64,000 nt of DNA from NCBI GenBank assembly GCA_016714225.1, contig JADJNS010000001.1:248001-312000 (forward strand). Reading direction: 5' to 3'. The translations under genes were made by a program, and so were the position numbers. Below, piece by piece: positions 44,529 to 54,145 of the stretch; within the stretch, counting starts at the first letter, position 1; each line of letters begins with the position of its first letter. This DNA is from Archangiaceae bacterium (GTDB lineage: Bacteria; Myxococcota; Myxococcia; Myxococcales; Myxococcaceae). Under the pieces are notes generated by a model. The model was not told where the DNA came from. It did no database searches and saw only the letters and a program-made list of their open reading frames with translations.

Positions 44529-45191
44529 TCATTGCGGCGGGTGTGGGAGGTTGACCGCTGATCTCCGCCTTGCGTCGAAGCCGGCCAGCAGCGCGTCGAG
44601 CCCCGCCTCGAAGTTGGCCTCGAAGTGCGCGGGGGCGAGGTACGACGCCACCTTCGCCAGGTGCGGCAGCCCCGGGCCGAGCGGCTCTTCTCGCTGCTTC
44701 TTCTTGCGCTGCTGGTCGGCGAGCCCCGCCAGCTCGTCGAGGCAGGCGCCGTTGCAGTAGTGGTTGATGGCGCGAAACAGCTCGACCGCCTGCGCCGGCG
44801 TGAAGCCCTCTTCCAGCAGCGCGCCGATGATGCTGTCGAGCACCGAGAGCGAGCGCGCCCGGGTGAAGCGGCGGGTGGCGAGCAGCGCGTAGCTCTTGGG
44901 GTGGCGGTAGGCGAGCTGGCGGTAGTCGCGCGCGAACTGCCGCACCCGCGCCTGCCAGCCGCCCGGCTGCGGCCCCGGCACCTGCACCTCGACGATGAGC
45001 AGCTCGGCCACCGCGTCGAGCAGCGCGTCCATGCTGGGGTAGTGCTTGTAGAGCGCCATGCCCTCGACTCCCAGGCGCGCGCCCAGGCGCCGGCTCGAGA
45101 ACGTCTCGAGGCCCTGCTTGTCGATCATCGCCAGCGCCTCTTGGGCGATGCGCTGCGGGTTGAGCGGACCTTGGCGTTTGGTTCTGGGCAC
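44529..45191 (-). CDS. TetR-family transcriptional regulator
   Basis: I start at GTG 45191 (VPRTKRQGPLNPQRIAQEA), 220 residues. The HTH is ALAMIDKQGLETFSSRRLGARLGVEGMALYKHYP (conserved 'ALYKHYP'). The C-terminal ligand domain is of TetR_C type. Divergent from the GlsB-type gene 166 bases away, so it may control itself and that gene. The ligand is unknown. Confidence 0.88.
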   Translation of the reverse strand: MPRTKRQGPLNPQRIAQEALAMIDKQGLETFSSRRLGARLGVEGMALYKHYPSMDALLDAVAELLIVEVQVPGPQPGGWQARVRQFARDYRQLAYRHPKSYALLATRRFTRARSLSVLDSIIGALLEEGFTPAQAVELFRAINHYCNGACLDELAGLADQQRKKKQREEPLGPGLPHLAKVASYLAPAHFEANFEAGLDALLAGFDARRRSAVNLPHPPQ

Positions 45192-45212
45192 GGTTTTCAG
45201 GGCGCTGTTTCT

Positions 45213-45226
45213 ACACAGAACCGTGT
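45213..45226. promoter_or_regulatory. Candidate TetR-type operator
   Basis: ACAC-AGAACC-GTGT is an imperfect inverted repeat 22 bases from the regulator start, inside a wider GTTTC...GAAAC inverted pair. TetR regulators commonly bind such palindromes near their own promoter. No binding is shown. Confidence 0.3.
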
Positions 45227-45357
45227 CGGCGTGGCGAAACAGCAGGGCGTGTTGGGGCGATGCGCCCCGCACCACCGCTCGCAACGCCCCGAAAGCGGGA
45301 GTGTGCCTTGGCACCCCTGCTGCACAGCTCTCCCTACAAAAAGGAGAGGTAACGAAC

Positions 45358-45621
45358 ATGAGTCTGATCGGTTTTCTGTTGGTGGGTCTCATCGCGGGGC
45401 TCATCGCCCGCTTCCTGATGCCGGGCGCGCAGCCGATGGGAATTCTGGCCACCATGGGCCTGGGCCTGGTCGGCGCGTTCATCGGCGGCATGCTCAGCTC
45501 GGTCATCGGCGGCCACGGCGCGTTCTTCGAGCTGCGGCCCGCGGGCATCATCGGCTCGACCATCGGCGCCTTCGTCTTGCTGTTGGCGGTGGGCTGGTCG
45601 CGGCCGCGCGTGCTCCACTGA
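45358..45621 (+). CDS. GlsB/YeaQ/YmgE-family stress membrane protein
   Basis: 87 residues, three hydrophobic helices (LIGFLLVGLIAGLIARFLMPG, ILATMGLGLVGAFIGGML, IIGSTIGAFVLLLAVGWSR). A strong AAGGAGAGG ribosome binding site is 8 bases upstream of the ATG. Members of this family are small inner-membrane proteins induced by stress. Divergent from the TetR gene and likely under its control. Confidence 0.9.
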   Translation: MSLIGFLLVGLIAGLIARFLMPGAQPMGILATMGLGLVGAFIGGMLSSVIGGHGAFFELRPAGIIGSTIGAFVLLLAVGWSRPRVLH

Positions 45622-45697
45622 AGCGGGCCTTCAGAGGTTACGGGGTGGTGACCGCGGGGGCGCGACCTGCAGGTGCGCATTAGCTGACTGCGCACCC

Positions 45698-47386
45698 ATG
45701 CATCTCCCGCAACGCACCACCCGGTCTCTCACCCTGATGGTGGCGGCCATCGTCGCGGTCGCCGCCGTCTCGCTGTGGTCGCAGCGGCGCAGCGACGTCG
45801 CCCGCGAGCGCACCGCCCACTCGCTCTCGGTGCTGCTCACCCTCGAGGGGGTCTCGGCGCTGGTCAAAGACGTCGAGCGCAACCAGCGCGGGTACCTGCT
45901 TACCGACCAGCCCGCCTACCACCAGGGCTACCTCAACGCGGCCCACGACCTCACCCCCAAGCTGTTGCAGCTCGAAGAGCTGACCCGCGAAGACCCGGTG
46001 CAGTACGCGCGGGTGGGCGAGCTGGTCGAGCTCACCGCCCAGAAGATGGAGACCCTCGCCCGCTCGCTGTCGACCCGGGTGGTGCCCGGCCCCGACCAGA
46101 CCACCTCGGCGCTCGAGCAGAAGCTCACCGCCGCGCGCACCCACGAAGAGCTGGGCTTCAACAGCCACTTCCGCCGTGACCGCAACGCCTCGACCCAGTC
46201 GGCGGCGGCGGTGGTGGCCGGCGCGGGGCTCTTGCTGGCGTTCGCGATTCTCGCCTCGCTCTCGGTGCGCAAAGACTTTCTCGCGCGCTCGGCCGCCGAG
46301 GCCGAGGCCGCGCGCCAGCAGGCCCGCTACACCTCACTCATCGACGCCACCTGCGAGGTGGTGTGGAGCACCCGCCCCGACGGCCACATGAGCGGCGAGC
46401 AGAAGGTGTGGTGCCGCTACACCGGCCAGAGCGTCGAAGACTGCCAGGCCGACGGGTGGCTGGCCGCGGTGCACCCCGACGACGTCGACTCGACCTGGCG
46501 CGCGTTCAAGAACGCCATCGCGCAAGGCAAGGGCTTCAGCCTCGAGCACCGGGTGCGGCGCGCCGACGGCGAGTACCGCCACTTCGAGGTGCACGTCGAG
46601 CAGGTGAAAGAGCAAGACGGCACGGTGCGCGAGTGGGTGGGCGTGCACAGCGACGTCACCGAGCAGCGGCTCAACGAGAGCGAGCGCGAGCGGCTCATCG
46701 CCCGCCTGGGCCGCATCAACGCCGAGCTCGACCAGTTCGCCTACGTGGCCAGCCACGACCTCAAGGCCCCGCTGCGCGGCATCTCGAGCCTCTCGCAGTG
46801 GCTCGAGCAGGACCTCGGTGAGCGGCTCACCGGCACCGACAAAGAGCATCTGCGGCTGTTGCGCAGCCGCGCCGACCGGCTCGAGGCGCTCATCGACGGC
46901 ATCTTGCAGTACAGCCGCGCCGGCCGGCAGCGCCAGCGGGTCGAGCAGGTCGACAGCGAGCGGCTCATCGGAGAGACCGTCGAGCTGCTCGCCCCGCCCA
47001 AAGAGGCGCGGGTCGAGAAGGCCACCCCGCTGCCCACCCTGCGCACCGAGAAGGTGCCCTTTCAGCAGGTGGTGATGAACCTCATCGCCAACGCCTTCAA
47101 GTACACCCGCCGCAACGACCCGGTGGTGCAGCTCTCGGCGAAAGACGCCGGCCGCTTCTGGGAGTTCGAGGTCAAAGACAACGGCCCCGGCATTCCCCCC
47201 GAGCACCAGCAGCGCATCTGGCAAATCTTCCAGACGCTCGAGTCGAAAGACTGCGGGGCCGGCACCGGCATCGGCCTGTCGGTGGTGAAGAAAATCGTCG
47301 AGGGCAAGGGCGGCCGCGCCTGGGTCGAGTCGGTGCTCGGCCAGGGCGCCACCTTCCACTTCACCTGGCCCAAGCAAGAGGCCTGA
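45698..47386 (+). CDS. CHASE3-PAS sensor histidine kinase
   Basis: 562 residues: N-terminal membrane helix, CHASE3 extracellular domain (VERNQRGYLLTDQPAYHQGYL, typical), second helix (about 165-185), PAS domain with PAC (VWSTRPDGHMSGEQKVWCR, VHPDDVDSTWRAF), HisKA with FAYVASHDLKAPLRGI, and HATPase (NLIANAFKYTRR, DNGPGIPPEHQQRIWQIFQ, GTGIGLSVVKKIV). The signal is unknown. It converges with the receiver-kinase gene, and their ends are 8 bases apart. Confidence 0.93.
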   Translation: MHLPQRTTRSLTLMVAAIVAVAAVSLWSQRRSDVARERTAHSLSVLLTLEGVSALVKDVERNQRGYLLTDQPAYHQGYLNAAHDLTPKLLQLEELTREDPVQYARVGELVELTAQKMETLARSLSTRVVPGPDQTTSALEQKLTAARTHEELGFNSHFRRDRNASTQSAAAVVAGAGLLLAFAILASLSVRKDFLARSAAEAEAARQQARYTSLIDATCEVVWSTRPDGHMSGEQKVWCRYTGQSVEDCQADGWLAAVHPDDVDSTWRAFKNAIAQGKGFSLEHRVRRADGEYRHFEVHVEQVKEQDGTVREWVGVHSDVTEQRLNESERERLIARLGRINAELDQFAYVASHDLKAPLRGISSLSQWLEQDLGERLTGTDKEHLRLLRSRADRLEALIDGILQYSRAGRQRQRVEQVDSERLIGETVELLAPPKEARVEKATPLPTLRTEKVPFQQVVMNLIANAFKYTRRNDPVVQLSAKDAGRFWEFEVKDNGPGIPPEHQQRIWQIFQTLESKDCGAGTGIGLSVVKKIVEGKGGRAWVESVLGQGATFHFTWPKQEA

Positions 47387-47394
47387 GCGCGTCG

Positions 47395-48807
47395 CTACTG
47401 CGGCAGCGGCAGGCGGGCCGTGAACGCGGTGCCGCCGTCGGGCGACGAGGTGACCTGCAGCGTGCCGCCGTGGGCGCGCACGATTTCGCGGCTGATGTAG
47501 AGCCCCAGGCCCAGGCCGTCGCGCGGCCGGTTCTCTCCGTACTGGACGAACGGCTCGAAGATGGTGGCCTGCTTGTCCGGGGGTATCGGGTTGCCCAGGT
47601 TGGTCACCTCGAGCACCACCGCGCTGCCCTCGCGGCGCAGGTTCACCGCCACCGAGGTGTCGGGCGGGCTGTGCTTGAGCGCGTTGCCGAGCAGGTTCGA
47701 CGCCACCTGCTGCAGCCGGTCGGGGTCACCGTCGAGCTCGAGCTCGTCGAGCTGCAGGGCCATGGTGCGCTCGGGGTTGGCCATCTTCAGCTCGTCGGCC
47801 ACCTGGCGCACCGCATCGTCGAGGCGGGTCTTCTTCTTCTCGAGCGGCAGGCCGCCGCCCAGGCGCACCCGGGTGAGGTCGAGCAGCTGAACGATGAGGT
47901 GCGTCATGCGCTCGGCCGAGGTGCGAATGTGGTTCACGTAACGCTTCTCGCGCGTCTCGAGCCGGGGGCTCTGCGCCAGCAGCGCCGAGGCCTGCAGCAC
48001 CGCCGAGAGCGGGTTCTTGAGGTCGTGGCTGGCGATGCCCATCAGGCGCTCGCGCAGCGATGAGGCCCGGGCCTCTTCGTTCTTCACCTGGGTGAGGTCG
48101 ATGGCGGTGCCGAACACCCGCCGGGCGTCGGGCTCGTGGCGCCCGCGCAGGTCGACCCACCGCGACGGCTCGCCGAGCAGCTGCAGCTGCACCGCCACGG
48201 TGTTGCTGGCCAGCGCCTCGTCGAGGCGGGCGATGCCGTCGGGGGTGAGCCGGGCGCGAACCTGGTCGGCCGTCCACGTCTCCTGCTCGTCGAGGCCGAA
48301 CAGCTCGCGAAAGCGGGCGTCGCCGCGAAACTGGCCCCACGAGAGGTCGAGCTCCCAGGTGCCGGCGCCGGCGGCCTCGACGGCGAGCTGAAGGCGCGCC
48401 CGGTTGCGCTCGGCCTCGCGGCGCAGGCGGGAGGTTTCGATCACCGAGCGCACGCTGCGCCACAGCCGGTCGCGCTCTTCCACCGCCGACTTGCTGAGGT
48501 AGTCACTCGCGCCCGCCTTCATCGCGTCGAGTACCACCTCTTCGCTGCCCATACCGGACAGAAAGATGACCGGCAGGTCGGGCTGCTGCTCACGCAGCTT
48601 CGAGAACACCGCCAGCCCGGTATCGCCGGGCAGGAAGTAGTCGAGCAGCGCGACGTCGTAGCGGTGCGCGGCCAGCAGGTTGAGGGCCGAGGGGCCGTCG
48701 TGCGCGTCGTCGACCTCGGCGCGCTTGCCGATCGCCCGGCGTATCGCCAGGCGGTCGACAGCGTCGTCCTCTACCACCAGGACTTTGAGGAGGGCGTCGG
48801 AGGTCAC
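47395..48807 (-). CDS. Receiver-histidine kinase hybrid
   Basis: 470 residues. Receiver domain first (VVEDDAVDRLAIRRA, phospho-acceptor Asp56 in VALLDYFLPGDTG, LSGMG, SKSAVE), a PAS-like region, HisKA GIASHDLKNPLSAVL, and HATPase (NLLGNALKHSPPD, GENRPRDGLGLGLY). A receiver before the kinase is typical of sequential phosphorelay units. Preceded by the NtrC-type gene on the same strand at 6 bases, so these two are one operon. No membrane helix, so it is cytosolic. Confidence 0.92.
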   Translation of the reverse strand: MTSDALLKVLVVEDDAVDRLAIRRAIGKRAEVDDAHDGPSALNLLAAHRYDVALLDYFLPGDTGLAVFSKLREQQPDLPVIFLSGMGSEEVVLDAMKAGASDYLSKSAVEERDRLWRSVRSVIETSRLRREAERNRARLQLAVEAAGAGTWELDLSWGQFRGDARFRELFGLDEQETWTADQVRARLTPDGIARLDEALASNTVAVQLQLLGEPSRWVDLRGRHEPDARRVFGTAIDLTQVKNEEARASSLRERLMGIASHDLKNPLSAVLQASALLAQSPRLETREKRYVNHIRTSAERMTHLIVQLLDLTRVRLGGGLPLEKKKTRLDDAVRQVADELKMANPERTMALQLDELELDGDPDRLQQVASNLLGNALKHSPPDTSVAVNLRREGSAVVLEVTNLGNPIPPDKQATIFEPFVQYGENRPRDGLGLGLYISREIVRAHGGTLQVTSSPDGGTAFTARLPLPQ

Positions 48808-48813
48808 CGACGG

Positions 48814-50226
48814 TCAACTAGCGACCTGCTGCTCCTCTTGCCCCGCCGAATGATCCGCAGCGCCGCCGTTACCGTTTCCAGACAGGCCCCAGGCATCGAG
48901 CTTGCGGTACAGCGTGCGGCGGTCGATGCCGAGCAGCTCGGCCGCGCGGCTGCGGTTGCCTGACATCACGGTGAGCACGTGCTGCACGTACCGCTTCTCG
49001 AGCTCGTCGAGGCTGACGATTTCTTCCGGAGCGTCGGCCGCCACGTGGAAGCGACCCCGCTGGTGCAGCCGCACCTTGTCGGGCAGATCACCCACGCTCA
49101 CGTCGTTGGAGCGGGCCAGGGCGGCCAGGCGCTCGACGCAGTTCTCGAGCTCGCGCACGTTGCCCGGCCAGGGGTAGCTGAGCAGCTTCTGCGCCACCTC
49201 GGGCGAGAGCTTCAGCGACGAGCGGCTGTCGCGCTTGCACACCGTCTCGAGGAACTTCGAGGCGAGGTGCACGATGTCCATGCCGCGGTCTCGCAGCGGC
49301 GGCAGGTCGACCCGAATCACGTTGAGGCGAAAGAAGAGGTCTTGCCGGAAGCGGCCGGCCTCGGCCTCGGCCTCGAGGTCTTTGTGCGTCGCCGACATGA
49401 TGCGCGCGTCGAAGGGAATCTCGGTGTTCGAGCCGAGCGGGCGCACGGTGCGCTCCTGCAGGGTGCGCAGCAGCTTGGCCTGGTTGTCGAGCGACAGCTC
49501 GGCGACCTCGTCCAAGAACAGGGTACCGCCGTCGGCCTCGACGAAGAGGCCCTGGCGCGCGGCGCGGGCGTCGGTGAAGGCGCCCTTCGCGTAGCCGAAC
49601 AGCTCGCTCTCGACGAGGCTGGCGGGCAGCGCGGCGCAGTTGATGGCCACGAACGGGGCCTTGGCGCGGGGGCTCAGCGCGTGCAGCGCCTTGGCCACCA
49701 GCTCTTTGCCAGAGCCGGTCTCGCCCTGCACCAGCACGCTGGCGCCGCTGGGAGCCACGCGGGCCACCAGGTCGCGCACCTGGCGCATCGGCTCGCTGTC
49801 TCCGAAGAGCATCGACTCGCTGGCCGGTTCGCGGCGGCGCAGCTCTTCGACCAGCCGCCGCTTCTCGAGCGCACGCTTTACGCAGGGAATCAGCAGGTCC
49901 TTCTCGACCGGCTTGGTGAGAAAGTCGTAGGCGCCGGCGCGCAGCGCGTTGATGGCGGTGGGCTGGCTGGTCTCGCCGGTGACGACGACCACCGGCAGCT
50001 CGGGCCGTGACTCTTTCAGCGCCTTGCACAGCTGAATGCCGTCGAGCCCGGGCATCGACACGTCGGTGATGACGAGGTCGCAGGGGGCAGCGTCGGCTTC
50101 GAGGGCGGCGAGGGCGCGGGCGCCCTCGTTGAAGGTGACCACCTCGTAGCCGTTCTCGCGCAGCAGGTCGGCCAGCAGATCAGACTGAATCGGATCATCT
50201 TCGACGATGACGAGACGTTCGCTCAT
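48814..50226 (-). CDS. NtrC-family sigma54-dependent response regulator
   Basis: 470 residues from the ATG of MSERLVIVEDDPIQSDL; upstream open frame is not protein-like. Receiver with Asp55 (LVITDVSMPGLDG), AAA+ sigma54 domain with Walker A GETGSGKE, ELFGYAKGAFTDARAARQGLF and GTLFLDEV, and a Fis-type HTH (SRAAELLGIDRRTLYRKLDAWGL). The sigma54-contacting loop is GAFTDA rather than GAFTGA; Asp at this place occurs in other family members. The likely kinase partner is the receiver-kinase downstream. Targets unknown. Confidence 0.93.
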   Translation of the reverse strand: MSERLVIVEDDPIQSDLLADLLRENGYEVVTFNEGARALAALEADAAPCDLVITDVSMPGLDGIQLCKALKESRPELPVVVVTGETSQPTAINALRAGAYDFLTKPVEKDLLIPCVKRALEKRRLVEELRRREPASESMLFGDSEPMRQVRDLVARVAPSGASVLVQGETGSGKELVAKALHALSPRAKAPFVAINCAALPASLVESELFGYAKGAFTDARAARQGLFVEADGGTLFLDEVAELSLDNQAKLLRTLQERTVRPLGSNTEIPFDARIMSATHKDLEAEAEAGRFRQDLFFRLNVIRVDLPPLRDRGMDIVHLASKFLETVCKRDSRSSLKLSPEVAQKLLSYPWPGNVRELENCVERLAALARSNDVSVGDLPDKVRLHQRGRFHVAADAPEEIVSLDELEKRYVQHVLTVMSGNRSRAAELLGIDRRTLYRKLDAWGLSGNGNGGAADHSAGQEEQQVAS

Positions 50227-50674
50227 GCACGGCTGATTAAAGTCGGACGTCGCGAATCGCCACGGTAGTGACGTTCTGCGCGTAAAAATACAGGCTGCCA
50301 TCTGGTCGTGTTTCCTTCTGGAAATACCGGGCGAAGGAAGAGCACCCCGAATGCCACCGCCAGGGAACGCGGAGTTGATTCGGCGCGAGGGGGTCAGAGT
50401 GTGGCGTTACTGCATGGTGCGATTCGGCCGGTGAGGCACGCAGAGCTGGCTCGACGAGCGCTCACCCTGAGCGAAGGCACGGCGCACGCCGTGCCGAAGT
50501 CGAACAACGGGTGCTGTCTCCGCTGGAACGCGCAGCGCCGAACACTCCAGGCTTCAAGCAGCTCCAGCGTCCGCACCGATACGATGGAGTATCTGCGCCT
50601 GTGCCTTCGGCGTGCGATGGCACCCTTCGACGGGCTCAGGGTGCGCGGTCAACCTGCGCGCAACCCTCGCCGAG
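50227..50674. other. Intergenic region (448 bases) with a dispersed repeat
   Basis: Upstream of the NtrC-type gene there is AT-richer DNA (50270-50330) that should hold its promoter; no clear -24/-12 or -35/-10 pair is apparent. A 13-base string GGAAATACCGGGC is present at 50319 and again at 53234 near gyrB. The right half is repeat copy D. No gene is supported. Confidence 0.5.
50463..50644 (+). repeat. Dispersed ~180-bp repeat, copy D, with 10-bp terminal inverted repeats
   Basis: Begins CACCCTGAGC and ends GCTCAGGGTG, which are exact reverse complements. Inside are CACTCCAGGCTTCAAGCAGC, CGATACGATGGAGTATCTGC and GTGCCTTCGGCGTGCGATGG. Full-length copy. It lies between the end of gyrB and the NtrC-type gene. 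Confidence 0.85.
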
Positions 50675-53140
50675 CTAGATGTCGAGGTTCGTGACGCTCA
50701 GCGCGTTCTTCTCGATGAACTCGCGGCGCGGCTCGACCTCTTCACCCATCAACAGGGTGAACATGGTGTCGGTGGCCGGCCCGTCTTCGACCTTCACCTG
50801 CAGCAGGGTGCGGTTCGACGGGTCCATCGTCGTCTCCCACAGCTGCTCGGGGTTCATCTCGCCCAGGCCCTTGTAGCGCTGCATCGCGATGCCCTTCTGG
50901 GCGTCGTCGAGGGCCAGCTTGAGCACCTGCTGGTAGTTGGTGGCGGTGTGGGTGTCGTCGCCGATCTTCACCGTGTACGGCGCAGGGCCGAACTTCTCGA
51001 GCTCGCCCTTGAGCATGGTGAGCTCTTTGTACTCGGGCGACGACAAGAACGCGGTGTCGATGACGGTCTGACGCGGGCCGCCGTTCACCAGGGTGGTGAA
51101 CACCAGCTTCTTCGACGAGTGCAGCTTGTCGTCCATGCGCTCGATTTTCATCTGGCCGTTCTGCAGCTGCTCGTCGAGCTCGGGGTAGCGCTTCTCGATG
51201 TACTCTTGCAGCGGCTCACCCGAGGCGTCGAGCGCGGCCTTGTCGAGCAGCGACTCGGCGGTGAGCGTGGTGGCCTGCACCACCGCGTCGACCACCCGCG
51301 AGTCTTTGCGGCCGGCCAGCTTCTCGATGCGGTCTTGATACTTGATGACCTGCTTGAGCAGCTCTTTGAGCGCCTCGCCCTTGTTGCTCACTCCGCCGGC
51401 GCCGTCGACGTGCCCGCGCTCACCGGCGATGGTGAGCAGGTACTCGTTCTTGGCCTCGTCGTCTTTGAGGTAGCGGTCTTTCTTGTTGCGGGTCGCTTTG
51501 TAGAGCGGCGGCTGCGCGATGTAGAGGTAGCCCTTGTGAATGAGCTCGGGCATCTGCCGGTAGAAGAACGTCAGCAGCAGCGTGCGAATGTGCGCGCCGT
51601 CGACGTCTGCGTCGGTCATGATGACGATGCGGTGGTAGCGGACGTCGTCGGGCTTGTACTCCTCTTTCCCGATGCCGGTGCCCAGCGCGGTGATCAGCGT
51701 CACGATTTCTTGTGACGTGAGCATCTTCTCGAAGCGCGCCTTCTCGACGTTCAGAATCTTGCCGCGCAGCGGCAGAATCGCCTGGTTGCGGCGGTCGCGG
51801 CCCTGCTTGGCCGAGCCACCTGCCGAGTCGCCCTCGACGATGTAGAGCTCGCTCTCGGCAGGGTCGCGCGACTGGCAGTCGGCCAGCTTTCCCGGCAGCG
51901 AGGCGCCGTCGAGAATGCCCTTGCGGCGCACCGTCTCACGCGCCTTGCGCGCGGCGATGCGGGCCCGCGAGGCGTCGGCAATCTTCCCCACCACCTTCTT
52001 GGCGTTGGCCGGGTTCTCGTCGAGCCAGATGCTGAGCTGCTCGTTCATCATCTGCTCGACCAGGCCCTTGATCTCGCTGTTGCCGAGCTTGGTCTTGGTC
52101 TGGCCTTCGAACTGGGGGTTGGGCAGCTTGACGCTGATGACCGCCGCCAGGCCTTCGCGCGCGTCTTCGCCCGTCGGCACCTCGCCCTTCAGGTCCTTCC
52201 ACAGCTGGTTCTTCTCGGCGTAGCTGTTGATGGTGCGGGTGAGCGCCGCCTTGAAGCCCGAGAGGTGCGAGCCACCTTCGTGGGTGTTGATGTTGTTGGC
52301 GAAGGTGAAGACCCGCTCGTCGTAGCCATCGTTCCACTGCATGGCCATCTCGAGGGTGACGCCGTCTTTTTCGGCCTTGAAGAAGATGACCTTGTCGTTG
52401 AGCGGCTGCTTCGACTTGTTGAGGAACTCGATGAAGCTGACGATGCCGCCCTCGAACTTGAAGTCGTGGTTCTTCGCGGTGCGCTCGTCGGTGATGGTGA
52501 TGTGCAGGCCGGCGTTCAAGAACGCCAGCTCGCGCAGCCGCTGCGAAAGCGTGTCGAAGTTGTAGTCGCTGACCTCGAAGATGGTGGTGTCGGGCTTGAA
52601 CTGCACCTTGGTGCCGCGCTTCTCGCTGGTGCCGATTTCGGCGACCTTCTGCTGCGGCACGCCCCGCGCGTACTTCTGCTGGTACACCTTGCCGCCGCGC
52701 TGAATCTCGAGGTGCAGCCACTCGGAGAGCGCGTTCACGCAGCTCACGCCGACGCCGTGCAGACCGCCCGAGACCTTGTACGCGCTGTTCTCGAACTTGC
52801 CGCCCGCGTGCAGCTTGGTCATCACCACGTCGACGGTGTCCATGCCGATGACGGTGGGGTGCGGCCCGACCGGAATGCCGCGGCCGTTGTCGGTGACGCT
52901 CACGCTGTTGTCGACGTGAATCACCACCTCGATGTCGGTGCAGACGCCGGCCAGCGCTTCGTCGACCGAGTTGTCGACCACCTCGTAGACCAGGTGGTGA
53001 AGGCCGTAGACGTTCGTGTCGCCGATGTACATGCCGGGGCGCTTGCGAACGGCTTCGAGGCCTTCGAGAACGGTGATGGAGGCAGCGCCGTAATCCGCAG
53101 GCGGCTTCGGTGGCGGGGTCTGATTGAGCTCGTTGTCCAT
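50675..53140 (-). CDS. gyrB: DNA gyrase subunit B
   Basis: 821 residues. ATPase domain with NSVDEALAG, DNGRGIPVGPHPT, KLHAGGKF and VGVSCVNALSEWL; TOPRIM with ELYIVEGDSAGGSAKQGRDR and ILPLRGKILNVEKA; C-terminal region RYKGLGEMNPEQLWETTMDP. It introduces negative supercoils with GyrA. The length and the inserted region of TOPRIM are as expected for proteobacterial-type GyrB. Divergent from the IMPase gene with about 160 AT-richer bases between. Confidence 0.98.
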   Translation of the reverse strand: MDNELNQTPPPKPPADYGAASITVLEGLEAVRKRPGMYIGDTNVYGLHHLVYEVVDNSVDEALAGVCTDIEVVIHVDNSVSVTDNGRGIPVGPHPTVIGMDTVDVVMTKLHAGGKFENSAYKVSGGLHGVGVSCVNALSEWLHLEIQRGGKVYQQKYARGVPQQKVAEIGTSEKRGTKVQFKPDTTIFEVSDYNFDTLSQRLRELAFLNAGLHITITDERTAKNHDFKFEGGIVSFIEFLNKSKQPLNDKVIFFKAEKDGVTLEMAMQWNDGYDERVFTFANNINTHEGGSHLSGFKAALTRTINSYAEKNQLWKDLKGEVPTGEDAREGLAAVISVKLPNPQFEGQTKTKLGNSEIKGLVEQMMNEQLSIWLDENPANAKKVVGKIADASRARIAARKARETVRRKGILDGASLPGKLADCQSRDPAESELYIVEGDSAGGSAKQGRDRRNQAILPLRGKILNVEKARFEKMLTSQEIVTLITALGTGIGKEEYKPDDVRYHRIVIMTDADVDGAHIRTLLLTFFYRQMPELIHKGYLYIAQPPLYKATRNKKDRYLKDDEAKNEYLLTIAGERGHVDGAGGVSNKGEALKELLKQVIKYQDRIEKLAGRKDSRVVDAVVQATTLTAESLLDKAALDASGEPLQEYIEKRYPELDEQLQNGQMKIERMDDKLHSSKKLVFTTLVNGGPRQTVIDTAFLSSPEYKELTMLKGELEKFGPAPYTVKIGDDTHTATNYQQVLKLALDDAQKGIAMQRYKGLGEMNPEQLWETTMDPSNRTLLQVKVEDGPATDTMFTLLMGEEVEPRREFIEKNALSVTNLDI

Positions 53141-53301
53141 CGCGGGGGAAACCGACCACTCCTATCAATTGCGGGCTGATTTAGCTCATGGAAAGTATGG
53201 GATTCGACACGCGCAACAGTTCGAAAACCCTACGGAAATACCGGGCAAAAACAGGCCTGTGGCAGGTCGATTTCCCGCACCGTTCGCGGTACAGCCACCC
53301 C

Positions 53302-54093
53302 ATGGATTTGGACGTTCGTTTTGGCGCCGCAATCGCCATCGCCGAAGAGGCCGCGCAGCTGGCCCTTCGCCACTTCGAGAACCGCGGCGCGCTCACCGTC
53401 GAGCACAAGGGGCTGCAAGACCTCGTCAGCGCCGCCGACCGCGAGGTCGAGCAGCTGGTGCGCACCCGCATCGCCGAGCGCTTTCCCGAAGACGCGCTGT
53501 TGGGTGAAGAAGCCGGCAGCGGCGGAGCGGTCAGCTCGCGCGCGCTGTGGGTCATCGACCCCATCGACGGCACCACCAACTTCCTGCGCGGGCTGCCGCA
53601 CTGGGGCGTGGTGCTCGCCTTCGTCGCCGACGAGGTGGTCGAGCACGGCGTCATCGTGGCCCCGGTGCTGCGCGAGCGCTACGTCGCGCGCAAGGGCCGC
53701 GGCGCGTTCTGCAACGACCGGCCCCTCAAGGTCACCGGCACCGCCAAGCTCAGTGAAGCGGTCATCGGCTTCGGCTCGAACAAGAAGACGCCGCACCAGC
53801 CCTACCTTGCCGCGCTCGACCAGCTGTTGGCCGAGGGCATCGAGTACCGGCGCCTGGGCTGCGCGTCGATGAACCTGGCCGCGGTCGCCAGCGGCAAGCT
53901 CGACGGGTTCTACGAGGCGAAGCTGTCTCCATGGGACGCGCTCGCCGGCATGCTGCTCGTGCACGAGGCGGGCGGGCGCTGCAACGACTACCTGGCCGAC
54001 GACGGGCTGCTGCGCGGCAACTCGGTGCTGGTGGGCAACCGGCCGCTCTACGATTCGCTCGCCGCGGCGTTCAAGGTCTTCTCGGAAGCCTGA
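53302..54093 (+). CDS. Inositol-monophosphatase-family protein
   Basis: I start at the ATG of MDLDVRFGAA (53302), 263 residues. Metal-site residues are Glu70 (GEE), Asp86-Pro-Ile-Asp89-Gly-Thr (WVIDPIDGTTNF) and the C-terminal SPWDALAG. Hydrolyses inositol phosphates or related phosphomonoesters; it could also be a 3'(2'),5'-bisphosphate nucleotidase or a fructose-bisphosphatase. It is first in the same-strand run that leads to the iol genes, which makes myo-inositol phosphate a sensible substrate. Confidence 0.88.
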   Translation: MDLDVRFGAAIAIAEEAAQLALRHFENRGALTVEHKGLQDLVSAADREVEQLVRTRIAERFPEDALLGEEAGSGGAVSSRALWVIDPIDGTTNFLRGLPHWGVVLAFVADEVVEHGVIVAPVLRERYVARKGRGAFCNDRPLKVTGTAKLSEAVIGFGSNKKTPHQPYLAALDQLLAEGIEYRRLGCASMNLAAVASGKLDGFYEAKLSPWDALAGMLLVHEAGGRCNDYLADDGLLRGNSVLVGNRPLYDSLAAAFKVFSEA

Positions 54094-54145
54094 TAGGCAG
54101 AAAGTCGCTGCCGCCGGCGCCTCCAGGTGGGGCAGACTGCCCGGC

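Noticed and set aside
48814..50226. GAFTDA loop as loss of sigma54 activation
   Set aside because: Asp at this position occurs in active-looking family members, so it is noted but not claimed as a defect.
50319..50331. 13-base string GGAAATACCGGGC shared with 53234
   Set aside because: Only two copies, short, and no palindromic structure; may be chance. Mentioned in the intergenic entry but not claimed as a site.
53141..53301. Possible promoter elements between gyrB and the IMPase gene
   Set aside because: The DNA is AT-richer, but I cannot support a specific -35/-10 or -24/-12 pair.
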